NCBI GenBank assembly: GCA_031279875.1
Contig: JAITHS010000082.1
Coordinates: 1 to 10,926, forward strand
DNA from: Tannerella sp.
Lineage (GTDB): Bacteria; Bacteroidota; Bacteroidia; Bacteroidales; Tannerellaceae
Direction of reading: 5' to 3'
Length of the DNA: 10,926 bases
Part shown: positions 1-7,168 of the stretch, one piece after another
How positions within the stretch are numbered: position 1 is the first letter of the stretch
Layout: each line of letters begins with the position of its first letter
Position numbers and translations under genes: made by a program
The notes under the pieces: generated by a model
The model's database searches: none
Told to the model about the DNA's origin: nothing
What the model saw: only the letters and a program-made list of their open reading frames with translations

Positions 1-83
1 AAAAACCGCTTGCAGGGTTTAAAACCACTGCAAGGGTTGTTGCCGAAAAACCGCTTGCAGGGTTTAAAACCACTGCAAGGGTT
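1..83. repeat. 45-bp tandem repeat with internal inverted repeat
   Basis: The first 38 bases (1-38) recur exactly at 46-83, giving a 45-bp period. Bases 39-45 form the spacer (gttgccg) between the copies. Each copy holds an imperfect inverted repeat: CTTGCAG (9-15 and 54-60) is the exact reverse complement of CTGCAAG (28-34 and 73-79), with AACC and GGTT extending the stem outward across one unpaired base. The second copy runs into the TAA stop of the adjacent hydrolase gene, sharing two bases with it. The array reaches the window edge, so more copies may lie to the left. It could be a locally duplicated terminator or a member of a dispersed intergenic repeat family. Confidence 0.9.
1..83 (-). 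terminator. Possible tandem intrinsic terminators after the hydrolase gene
   Basis: Read on the minus strand immediately after the hydrolase stop codon, each 38-base copy folds as CTTGCAG, a T/A-rich loop region and CTGCAAG, with flanking AACC/GGTT pairing, and ends in GCGGTTTTT. A stem followed by five T residues fits a Rho-independent terminator, here present twice in a row. The stem has bulges and the T-runs are short (five, then C in the downstream copy junction), so termination strength is uncertain. On the plus strand the same hairpins lack a matching T-run. The position at the 3' end of a probable operon supports the call. Confidence 0.45.
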
Positions 84-3079
84 TAGCGAAGTTTGCCATT
101 CACTTGTCGGATAATGTTCAGTTCGGCTTCGTCGTATGGTTTGAAGTCGGAGTGAAACAAATCGCACTGCCACACGCCGGTGTAAGGCAAATGTTCGGGG
201 CGATGTCCCCAAGTGAGATGTGTTTGCGTTTTGCCGTTCACCAATCCCCACAGAAAACTACCCACCTGCTGTTCACTCAATATCGGCATAATATTGGCAA
301 CGGTAGATTTTCTTGGACGGTGCATCCACTCAGTGCAGACGACAGGTCGGTTGTAGGCTTTCAAGCGTTCAATAGTTGTTTTCATTACGTTAGCATCGCC
401 GTAGCAATGAAAGGAAATGATGTCGGAATTGTTGAGAATCAAATCATTGAGGTCTTTTAATTTTTCTTTCCACGTACCAACGGTAATCGGCTGCGACGGA
501 TTGATTTCCCGCACCCAGCGGAATACTTTTGCGACCAGCACGAGCGATGATTTCGAGCCGGTGGGTTCGTTATACACGTCCCAGACGGCAACACGCGGGT
601 CGTTCTTGAAGCGTTCCATAAAAGTTTTGACATAACGTTCCAATAGCGGATGCGATGACTCGTCGTCAACCATCTGTTTGCCGGGCGACGGCGACCAGTA
701 TGACGAATACCAGCCTATAATCGGCTCCGGCTGTTTGCCTGCTTTGGGCTGATTGTTGTCGAAAGTACAGTCATCAAACAAAGTCGGCATAACCGTGATG
801 CGATGTTTTGAGCATATCGACAGAAATTTGTCGAAAGTTGTCAGCAACCAATCGGGGTCGTCGGCATAAACAGCATAAGGCACCAACACGCGGATACAGT
901 TAAAGCCAAGTTCTTCGGCAAGGGTCAGTTCTTTGTCGATAAGTTCGGCATTGTAACTGCTTTTGTCGAACATGGCTATTGAGTTAATGGCATCAGAAAC
1001 GATGTAATTGACGCCCGAAAGCCAGCCGGTTTCCTTTTCCCATTGGGCTACACGTTCTACCGTTAGGCGCTTGTCGATTGTGTTTGCGGCGGCTGGGGCT
1101 GTGTTCACTATTTTAAGCATTATGCATCCGTGTGAAGGAATATCGAATGAACCGACTTTGGATGTTGTACCCAAATCCTTTTGTCGCCAGAGGTCGCGAA
1201 GCATGTATTTACCTTCGTAGCCGAGTTCTTTCCAGTCCACTTTTACTTTTGCCGACAACGGACGGCGGTTGAAAACGGCAATTGCCGTGTTGCCGTCCGA
1301 CAAATCTTTTTTCCATATTTCAATGAAATCGCGCTTATAGATGCTGTAACCCGGTTTGCCGAGTTTGTCCTGATTAACATCTATCACTTCGGCATTACAA
1401 AGGACATTTTTGGTAAAGTCGTCGAGCGCAATAATCTCGCCGCTGAAAATGAGTGGAGCCGCCATCATACACCACAGAGTCATGCAACTATAATGCTCGC
1501 TGGGCGAGAACGGCGACGGGACTACTTTGCTGTTTTTCCAGTCCCAGATATTGCCGAACAACAGATAGTCGGGGTCGTTCCAGCCGTTGGGACCGGAATA
1601 TTCGCGGATTTGTTCCTGAAAGAAGCCGACATTAAACATCGCAGTTGACAGTTCCTGAGTATTATGACCCAAATCGCCGGCAGTACGCCATGAGTGGCCT
1701 CCAACGTCCTTTCCCCACTTCCATACGTCTCCCATCCCATACTGACACATGTTTAACACAATATCCCGCGACGCTTCGCTTAGAAATTTCGATATAAGGA
1801 GATAAGGTTTTTTCAGGTCGTCCAATGGTCCGTCGATTGCTTCTCTTCTGTTTTGATAGGTACACCAGTCGTATTTGAGAAAATCGAAGCCCCATTGGGC
1901 AAATGTTTTTACGTCCTGTTCTTCGTGTTCAAACGAGCCGGCATAGCGTCCGCAGGTAAAGGGGCCGGGCGAGGAGTACAATCCTGCTTTAAGTCCTAAA
2001 CTGTGGATATAGTCGGTCATCTTTTTCATATCGGGGAAATTAAGATTGGTGCGGATAGTGCCGTCGGGATGACGTAAGGGACCGCCGATGACAGGGTCGT
2101 CGCTGTTTCTTTTGATTTCCCAGCCGTCATCGATATTGACGTAGGCATATCCGAAATTGACTAATCCGTGGTCATACAACGCCTTGGCGCTACGTTCCAT
2201 TATGTCCTGAGTAATGCCTAACTGATAAATATACCAACTGTTCCATCCCATGTGAGGCGTTGGCGCCAGTCCGCCTCCGATTACGATTTCGAGCGTGTCG
2301 CGGCAGGTGCCTGCGCCGTTGCTTGCTGCTATCGGTACACGGTACGCTTTCTGATGATTACATACGCCGGTGATAACGCCTGTTTCGGCATGAAGAGATA
2401 AACCTTCGGGCAAATTCTCGGCGGTAAACTTCATAGGACGTTCGCCCGTAGCAGCTATCGTAAACAGAAAAGGTTTGCCTGCCGATGCACCTGTAATCTT
2501 TGCGCCGTTGATACGTGGCACGGCAGCAGGAGGCGGCGTCAGAATATATGGCGCTTCCGGCTTGTCTTTCACGGCAATGGGCGGCGTTTGCACCTCAAAC
2601 TTCGCATTTACCCAGTCGGCGTATGCCCCCTTGTAGTTGATGGTAGTCTCAGCCGACGCCGCAATAACAAGATACATGTCGGTAACGCCTTTCAGATCTA
2701 TGTCAACCGGTTTGGGGGCATCACCATACTTTATGACGTCGCTGCTAAAGGCAACGCCACGATTGGTAAAGACATAAAAGATAACTCCGGAGCCTTTTCG
2801 GGCATTGTCGTCAACACCTGCGAGAGCTGTAAAGCGCCCTTTACGTCCGTCCAAACGGATATGAACTTCTCCGCCGGCTCTTGTGCCGACTCCTTTATCA
2901 TAGACAGTTCCGGCTATGGAAAGCGGTTTACCGTCAATGTTAAGATTTGCTCCGGCTTTTATTGCACCGGAGTAAAACGCTTCCATGTCTAAACTGCTCA
3001 ATTCGACCTCTATCATCTGGGCAGTACAATTTGCCGACAGCCACGCTGCTATCAATAATAAAAAATATACTCTTGTCAT
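83..3079 (-). CDS. Exported two-domain glycoside hydrolase: GH27 alpha-galactosidase-like plus clan GH-A glycosidase
   Basis: A 998-residue protein. The start at 3079 opens directly on a signal peptide (residues 1 to about 20, MTRVYF then a hydrophobic core, likely cut near CTA/Q). The longer 3151 start would only add a translated intergenic repeat. Domains in order: an NPCBM-like carbohydrate-binding module (about 22-164); a He_PIG Ig-like domain (about 188-268); a GH27 barrel (about 271-575) with MGWNSW, IDDGW, KYDWC (nucleophile Asp404) and the RxxxD acid/base motif WRTAGD (Asp469), plus conserved GWNDPD; a GH27 C-terminal beta domain (about 578-657); and a second barrel (about 666-998) with LFDDCTF, VYNEP (acid/base Glu838) and CTEW (nucleophile Glu917). 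The family knowledge predicts release of terminal alpha-galactose; GH27 also includes beta-L-arabinopyranosidases. The second barrel resembles Bacteroidota proteins often labelled cellulase or 1,4-beta-xylanase, whose activity I cannot state. Both active sites look intact. The cysteine at residue 18 is preceded by Asn, so a lipid anchor is unlikely; a periplasmic location is inferred. Confidence 0.92.
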   Translation of the reverse strand: MTRVYFLLLIAAWLSANCTAQMIEVELSSLDMEAFYSGAIKAGANLNIDGKPLSIAGTVYDKGVGTRAGGEVHIRLDGRKGRFTALAGVDDNARKGSGVIFYVFTNRGVAFSSDVIKYGDAPKPVDIDLKGVTDMYLVIAASAETTINYKGAYADWVNAKFEVQTPPIAVKDKPEAPYILTPPPAAVPRINGAKITGASAGKPFLFTIAATGERPMKFTAENLPEGLSLHAETGVITGVCNHQKAYRVPIAASNGAGTCRDTLEIVIGGGLAPTPHMGWNSWYIYQLGITQDIMERSAKALYDHGLVNFGYAYVNIDDGWEIKRNSDDPVIGGPLRHPDGTIRTNLNFPDMKKMTDYIHSLGLKAGLYSSPGPFTCGRYAGSFEHEEQDVKTFAQWGFDFLKYDWCTYQNRREAIDGPLDDLKKPYLLISKFLSEASRDIVLNMCQYGMGDVWKWGKDVGGHSWRTAGDLGHNTQELSTAMFNVGFFQEQIREYSGPNGWNDPDYLLFGNIWDWKNSKVVPSPFSPSEHYSCMTLWCMMAAPLIFSGEIIALDDFTKNVLCNAEVIDVNQDKLGKPGYSIYKRDFIEIWKKDLSDGNTAIAVFNRRPLSAKVKVDWKELGYEGKYMLRDLWRQKDLGTTSKVGSFDIPSHGCIMLKIVNTAPAAANTIDKRLTVERVAQWEKETGWLSGVNYIVSDAINSIAMFDKSSYNAELIDKELTLAEELGFNCIRVLVPYAVYADDPDWLLTTFDKFLSICSKHRITVMPTLFDDCTFDNNQPKAGKQPEPIIGWYSSYWSPSPGKQMVDDESSHPLLERYVKTFMERFKNDPRVAVWDVYNEPTGSKSSLVLVAKVFRWVREINPSQPITVGTWKEKLKDLNDLILNNSDIISFHCYGDANVMKTTIERLKAYNRPVVCTEWMHRPRKSTVANIMPILSEQQVGSFLWGLVNGKTQTHLTWGHRPEHLPYTGVWQCDLFHSDFKPYDEAELNIIRQVNGKLR

Positions 3080-3112
3080 AATTCTTAATTCGTAATTCTT
3101 AATTCGTAATTC
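3080..3112. repeat. 14-bp tandem repeat with AATT every 7 bp
   Basis: The plus strand carries AATTCTTAATTCGT at 3080-3093, an exact second copy at 3094-3107, and a partial third (AATTC) at 3108-3112. AATT therefore recurs at 3080, 3087, 3094, 3101 and 3108, separated alternately by CTT and CGT. The repeat fills essentially the whole 34-bp gap between the two flanking genes. When translated upstream of the hydrolase it reads DELRIKNYELRI, a string I recall as a recurrent false N-terminal extension in bacterial gene calls. I see no conventional ribosome binding site inside it; the A/T-rich sequence itself may help initiation at 3079. Confidence 0.9.
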
Positions 3113-3113
3113 A

Positions 3114-4184
3114 TCAGTATCCATACACTGCAAACTCAGCAAGTTGGGCATAATTATTAGGAGCGCCGGGGGTTTTGTGGTTCGTATCGAAATACATCTT
3201 CAAGTAGCGGGCGTTGGGAGCGTTGGGGATTATGTAGCGCTGTTCGTCGTTGATGGAAGAATCAAACTCGTACTCACCTTGATAGACCCACGGATAGCCA
3301 TCTACGGGGTCATTTTCGTTGACGGCAACGTCGGGGCAGGTATAGAAATAGAAGCCGTTGACGGATACAAAGTTTTGACGTCGTTGAAGCATTATTTCTA
3401 CTACCGTCGAAGTGCGGTGCATGTCGATTATGAACCAGTGCGGATAGTTCGACACGTATGCTCCGCTGTATGCTGCGTGCCAGAACGTCGTAGCGCTACC
3501 GTCGAGCAGGTTCATAATAGGATAGGACGACTGATGCGAACTGTACCCTATCTGCGGATTATTGCTGGCGGTAGTATATCCTGGGAACGTCCATTTAGCG
3601 CGCGGATATTTCACCAATTCCTGTACAACTTCCACTTCTATCTGCCTTGTCTTGCCTGCTGCGACGGCAGTGATAACGGCTGTACCGATTTCGTTACCCG
3701 TTATCCAGCCGTGTTCATATACAGCAGCGACGGCGGGGTTCGACGACGACCATTCGACTGCCATTACAGAAGCGTTCTGCGGCACAGGGCTTGACATGAC
3801 CTGTATTTTGCCCAATCGTTTAACGCTAACAGTAACTTTGTCGAGCGTAAAATCTTCTAACGGCACCCACTTGCGCACCCATACATTGATGCGCGTCCGG
3901 TCGTTAGCCGACGCTACCGTTATCTCTGCAAAGCCTTCGCTTACGGCCGTTATCAGACCCGTTTGTGATACTGTTGCTACCGACGGGTCGAGGCTTGTCC
4001 ATACAAACTGTTTATCGGCAGGGCTACTCTGCAACTGCATTTGGCTGTGTTCTCCTGCGCCCTGACCGATGTAAAGTTCTACCGATGTTTTGTCAACAAA
4101 CGGCTTCTCGGTGATGTTAAATTTGTCGTACTGTACGCATCCCGATAATAAGAGAGCGAAAAGATAATAATATATTTGTTTCAT
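3114..4184 (-). CDS. Surface lipoprotein with two Big_2 Ig-like domains and an F5/8 type C-like domain
   Basis: A 356-residue putative glycan-binding lipoprotein. Residues 1-16 form a lipoprotein signal with lipobox LLSGC (Cys16 lipidated). Residues about 30-103 and 110-187 are two bacterial Ig-like group 2 domains, each with the typical W(T/S)S..P.VA.V...G.I(T) pattern followed by G.A.IT. Residues about 195-356 look like a discoidin/F5/8 type C fold: NLLDGSATTFWHA near 225-237, PHWFIIDM near 248-255, and a C-terminal RYLKMYF...AQLAEFAVYG strand pattern. Such domains commonly bind galactose or other sugars. No catalytic motif is visible. Its start codon overlaps the stop of the preceding gene by one base (TAATG), suggesting translational coupling. 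Inferred role: extending from the outer membrane and capturing substrate, as SusE/SusF-type proteins do. The exact ligand is unknown. Confidence 0.88.
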   Translation of the reverse strand: MKQIYYYLFALLLSGCVQYDKFNITEKPFVDKTSVELYIGQGAGEHSQMQLQSSPADKQFVWTSLDPSVATVSQTGLITAVSEGFAEITVASANDRTRINVWVRKWVPLEDFTLDKVTVSVKRLGKIQVMSSPVPQNASVMAVEWSSSNPAVAAVYEHGWITGNEIGTAVITAVAAGKTRQIEVEVVQELVKYPRAKWTFPGYTTASNNPQIGYSSHQSSYPIMNLLDGSATTFWHAAYSGAYVSNYPHWFIIDMHRTSTVVEIMLQRRQNFVSVNGFYFYTCPDVAVNENDPVDGYPWVYQGEYEFDSSINDEQRYIIPNAPNARYLKMYFDTNHKTPGAPNNYAQLAEFAVYGY

Positions 4185-4186
4185 TA
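4182..4186 (-). other. Overlapping stop/start TAATG (translational coupling site)
   Basis: On the minus strand the TAA stop of the DUF1735-type gene (4186-4184) shares its last A with the ATG of the Big_2/F5-8C gene (4184-4182). One-base stop/start overlaps usually allow terminating ribosomes to reinitiate, which would keep the two surface lipoproteins in a fixed ratio. Coupling is inferred from the arrangement only. Confidence 0.75.
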
Positions 4187-5146
4187 TTTTACGGTTATTA
4201 TATGTTCAACTTTTAATTCTTCCTTAATATTATATGTAACGCCCTCGTCGGGATCGGTATAGTCATAGTTGAGGAGAAATGTTTTGTAAATCTTTCCGTA
4301 TCCGTTGTCTAACAGTTTGAATACGTTGGGATAATCAGGATCGCCGTCAACTTGCGTTACCTTCATTCCGAAACGGCTACTGCTGCAAGGGCTTACTGTT
4401 ACGTTGCCGCTATTGTCAACAGATAGTTTGACAGCCCATTTTTCGAGAATTTCGGCAGTCAATTCCGAAATCACCTTATTACCGGCTATCATCCTCACCT
4501 CATTTCCCGACAGGGGATAGAGGCTTTTAGTCATCATCGTGTTAATGCCTGTTGAAGTGCCTTTCTCTGTTTTTACGCCTCGATGCGAATAAACGGAAAC
4601 AGATTTGACCGACGACCAGAAATTCTTCATATAAACACGATACAGCACCGTGCTTTTATTAGGATTCAACTCATAAGCCGAACACCTCACCGCACGAAGA
4701 GGAAGAAAATATACCGAATCGGGAGATAATCCGGCGGCTTTGACCTTTATTTTCATCCTTCCGTTACGCTCGCCTTTGGGGATGATGATAGAGGGGTTGT
4801 CGATTTTATACCTGTCGGAAGGCAAATAGCGGGCGTATTTATAGGATTCGGTTGCGAAATTATCGTTGTTGTATTTCGATAGCAACTCGGCATCTTCCAT
4901 AACTGTCAACGTAGCCGTTTGGTCGGTCGGCAACGCTCCTCCGCACGACGCCCCGATATAGCCTTCGGTGAAACCGTCGCCGTCGATTATCGAAAGGTCA
5001 TGCTCTTCGGCAAAGATATTTGTTGAGCCTTCGCTAACGATAGCTATGACGTGCTTATACTGTTCGCGCTCGAATATTTCGTCGCGCTCGCAAGCGGTAA
5101 TCGCTATTGATACCGCTATTATTGTTATTATATTTCTTTGTTTCAT
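4184..5146 (-). CDS. DUF1735/DUF4361-like surface lipoprotein in SusE/F position
   Basis: A 320-residue lipoprotein. The signal sequence ends in lipobox ITAC (Cys19), and the following ERDE is an acidic stretch like the surface-export signals described for Bacteroidota lipoproteins, so exposure on the outer leaflet is likely. Residues about 25-160 match the pattern of DUF1735 (BT_3987-like N-terminal) domains: an early beta-sandwich with ATLTVMEDAELLSKYN, then YLPSDRYKI, IPKGERNG and YFLPLRAV. Residues about 180-318 resemble the DUF4361 C-terminal partner, with F.LNYDYTD...YN.KEEL near the end. No catalytic motif is seen. Lying directly after the SusD-like gene, it is likely an accessory glycan-binding protein of this uptake system. 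The start at 5146 gives an intact signal peptide after a 30-bp A/T-rich gap. Domain names are from pattern recognition; the ligand is unknown. Confidence 0.85.
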   Translation of the reverse strand: MKQRNIITIIAVSIAITACERDEIFEREQYKHVIAIVSEGSTNIFAEEHDLSIIDGDGFTEGYIGASCGGALPTDQTATLTVMEDAELLSKYNNDNFATESYKYARYLPSDRYKIDNPSIIIPKGERNGRMKIKVKAAGLSPDSVYFLPLRAVRCSAYELNPNKSTVLYRVYMKNFWSSVKSVSVYSHRGVKTEKGTSTGINTMMTKSLYPLSGNEVRMIAGNKVISELTAEILEKWAVKLSVDNSGNVTVSPCSSSRFGMKVTQVDGDPDYPNVFKLLDNGYGKIYKTFLLNYDYTDPDEGVTYNIKEELKVEHIITVK

Positions 5147-5176
5147 TGTTTTAATTATTAATTTGGTTTACAATCC

Positions 5177-7165
5177 TTACCATCCCGGATTCTGGTCAAA
5201 AGCGGGAAGACGTTTCAACTCTGTTTTAGGTAACGGAAGAAATATCATCTTGCGGTCAACAACGCGACGGGATATTCTTGAACTGCCCGGCACAACGCGC
5301 TGATAATACGCATCTTTCGGAGAAGCAGTATTCATGCCCATCACGGTAGCGCTTTCCGACAATTCGTAATCGCCCCAGCGACGGACATCAAAATAGCGAC
5401 GGTTCTCAAACAGAAATTCTATCATACGCTCTCGTTTTATTTTGCTCAAAACGATGTTATAATCGCCCAAATCGAAATCGGTCAATCCGGGCAAACCGGC
5501 ACGGTAGCGTACCTGATTGTAATATTTCCGTATCTGCTCAATATCGCGGCTAAAAGTTTGCTGCTCGCCGTCAACATCGACAGTAAACGCTTCGCTGCCC
5601 AACTCGTTCAACGCCTCTACGTATGACAGCATTATCTCTGCCAGCCGGATTATGGGATATGTCTTAGCAATACGTCTCGCCGCCTCGCCTGCCCACGCAT
5701 CGTTGGGATGATTATACTTGCGCATAACATAACCCGTAATAGGATAATAAGAAGAGTTGCTGACTAATTCCTTGCCGTTGGGGGCATCCGAATAATACGT
5801 TATGGTGAGATTTTTCTGCGCCACGTCGGTTGTCGAAGCCATCTCCCAAAAGCATTCGCTGAAACCGATAGAAGCATAAAAGCGGGCTTCACGATTGTTA
5901 TACATGTTGTAAACGCCGGCGTTGAGCCTGTAACCGTTATACATCTCGCGGGCAGTAGTTGTAAAGCCGGCTTCGGAGTACGGATATTCTTCGCTCGAAG
6001 CGTCGATAGAACGTCCGTCGGCCATCTCGTAAGCGTCGATAATCTTTTGAGTAACACATGCTCCGTTATATCCTCCGTTAGCGTTAGGAAAAGTATAGCG
6101 GGTAAAGTTTGTAATCGACGATGACGTGCGCGCCCAGATAAACTCTTTGTTGACGCTTGCCACCGCTTCGCCGTTGAACATGTCGGCGTAAGAATGATAC
6201 GGGTCGATACCGTCGGCGCCGAGCGGATAAAGATTAAGATAATCGGGGTCGGAAGTGTTTTCCGACAGCGGCGGGGTCTTATTATCTTTCAAAACGGTGT
6301 GCAGTTCATACAGATTGGTACCGGCATCATCTTTTAGATTGATAACTCTTATGGCGGCAGCGGCGGCAACAGCCCATCGACGCCGGTCATAAGTCTGCTG
6401 TATATAATGCTTACCGTCGGTTTTGCGTATCCAGTTGCCGAAATACATCCGTGCAGCGTTACCGCCGTTATAGAGATTGCTGGCATGTTGCAGCCGCAAA
6501 CGTGCCGTTAATGCGAGCGCGGCGCCTTTGGTAGGCTGTCCGAACTCTACTACCGACGCAACGCTGTAAGGCATGTCGCGGGAGGCTTCTTCAAACTCGG
6601 AACAGATATATTCTACGCAGTCGTCGTATAAATCGCGCGGACGGTCGTAATAGGCAATGTTTTCGTTGTTTTCTACCACTTCATCGCCCAACAGCACTAC
6701 CGGACCGTAGTTCATCAGCAGCAGATAATAAGCATAAGCGCGAATAAAACGTGTATAAGCCACTATACGCTGACGTTCCGATATAGTCCAGTCGCGCACC
6801 TCGTCCATACGGTTAAATATCGTATTACACTGACGTATAACCTGATACCACGTATGCCATTTGTCAAACGAGCCGAGCGACGTTTCGTTACGCTCTCCAA
6901 GAACAAAACCCATACCCTGAAATTCTCCTGAGTTGAACTCGCAAAAGGCCTCGTCGGTAGCCATCGGACCGGGAGTATAAGGATTGCTGAAAATAGCCCC
7001 TTCATCGGGCAGATATGTCGTAGCGCCCCACATATAAGCCTCAATGTAGCGCTTTTGTGTGAAAATAGTATCAATAGCCAAATCGTTATCGATGTAATCA
7101 TTGATACTCAAATAATCGCATGACGATGCCAACGCGAGTATGACTAAAATAAATGTATGTTTCAT
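5177..7165 (-). CDS. SusD/RagB-family outer-membrane glycan-binding lipoprotein
   Basis: A 662-residue SusD homologue, somewhat longer than many family members. The lipobox is LASSC (Cys16). The N-terminal part carries the usual helical TPR-like segments: WHTWYQVIRQCNTIFNRMDEV, then RIVAYTRFIRAYAYYLLLMNYGPVVLL around residues 130-160. The C-terminal part has IKRERMIEFLFENRRYFDVRRW near residues 575-595 and closes with FLPLPKTELKR...FDQNPGW, both hallmarks of the family. SusD proteins form the hinged lid over the SusC barrel and bind incoming oligosaccharides. The ATG lies three bases after the SusC stop, so the two are surely co-transcribed and probably made in a matched ratio. Ligand specificity cannot be read from the sequence. 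I see no frameshift or missing core motif. Confidence 0.96.
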   Translation of the reverse strand: MKHTFILVILALASSCDYLSINDYIDNDLAIDTIFTQKRYIEAYMWGATTYLPDEGAIFSNPYTPGPMATDEAFCEFNSGEFQGMGFVLGERNETSLGSFDKWHTWYQVIRQCNTIFNRMDEVRDWTISERQRIVAYTRFIRAYAYYLLLMNYGPVVLLGDEVVENNENIAYYDRPRDLYDDCVEYICSEFEEASRDMPYSVASVVEFGQPTKGAALALTARLRLQHASNLYNGGNAARMYFGNWIRKTDGKHYIQQTYDRRRWAVAAAAAIRVINLKDDAGTNLYELHTVLKDNKTPPLSENTSDPDYLNLYPLGADGIDPYHSYADMFNGEAVASVNKEFIWARTSSSITNFTRYTFPNANGGYNGACVTQKIIDAYEMADGRSIDASSEEYPYSEAGFTTTAREMYNGYRLNAGVYNMYNNREARFYASIGFSECFWEMASTTDVAQKNLTITYYSDAPNGKELVSNSSYYPITGYVMRKYNHPNDAWAGEAARRIAKTYPIIRLAEIMLSYVEALNELGSEAFTVDVDGEQQTFSRDIEQIRKYYNQVRYRAGLPGLTDFDLGDYNIVLSKIKRERMIEFLFENRRYFDVRRWGDYELSESATVMGMNTASPKDAYYQRVVPGSSRISRRVVDRKMIFLPLPKTELKRLPAFDQNPGW

Positions 7166-7168
7166 AAT

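Noticed and set aside
1..83. CRISPR array
   Set aside because: There are only two copies separated by a 7-bp spacer, with no cas genes nearby; this is a simple tandem repeat.
1181..1648. 155-codon open frame on the plus strand
   Set aside because: It lies entirely antisense to the GH27 domain, whose protein carries full conserved motifs; its own translation shows no recognisable domain.
3144..4065. Two overlapping plus-strand open frames of 216 and 167 codons
   Set aside because: Both are antisense to the Big_2/F5-8C lipoprotein gene, overlap each other in different frames, and show no signal peptide or domain pattern.
4383..4391. CTGCAAGGG matching the edge of the 45-bp repeat
   Set aside because: It is only nine bases, sits inside a coding region as ordinary codons, and lacks the rest of the unit.
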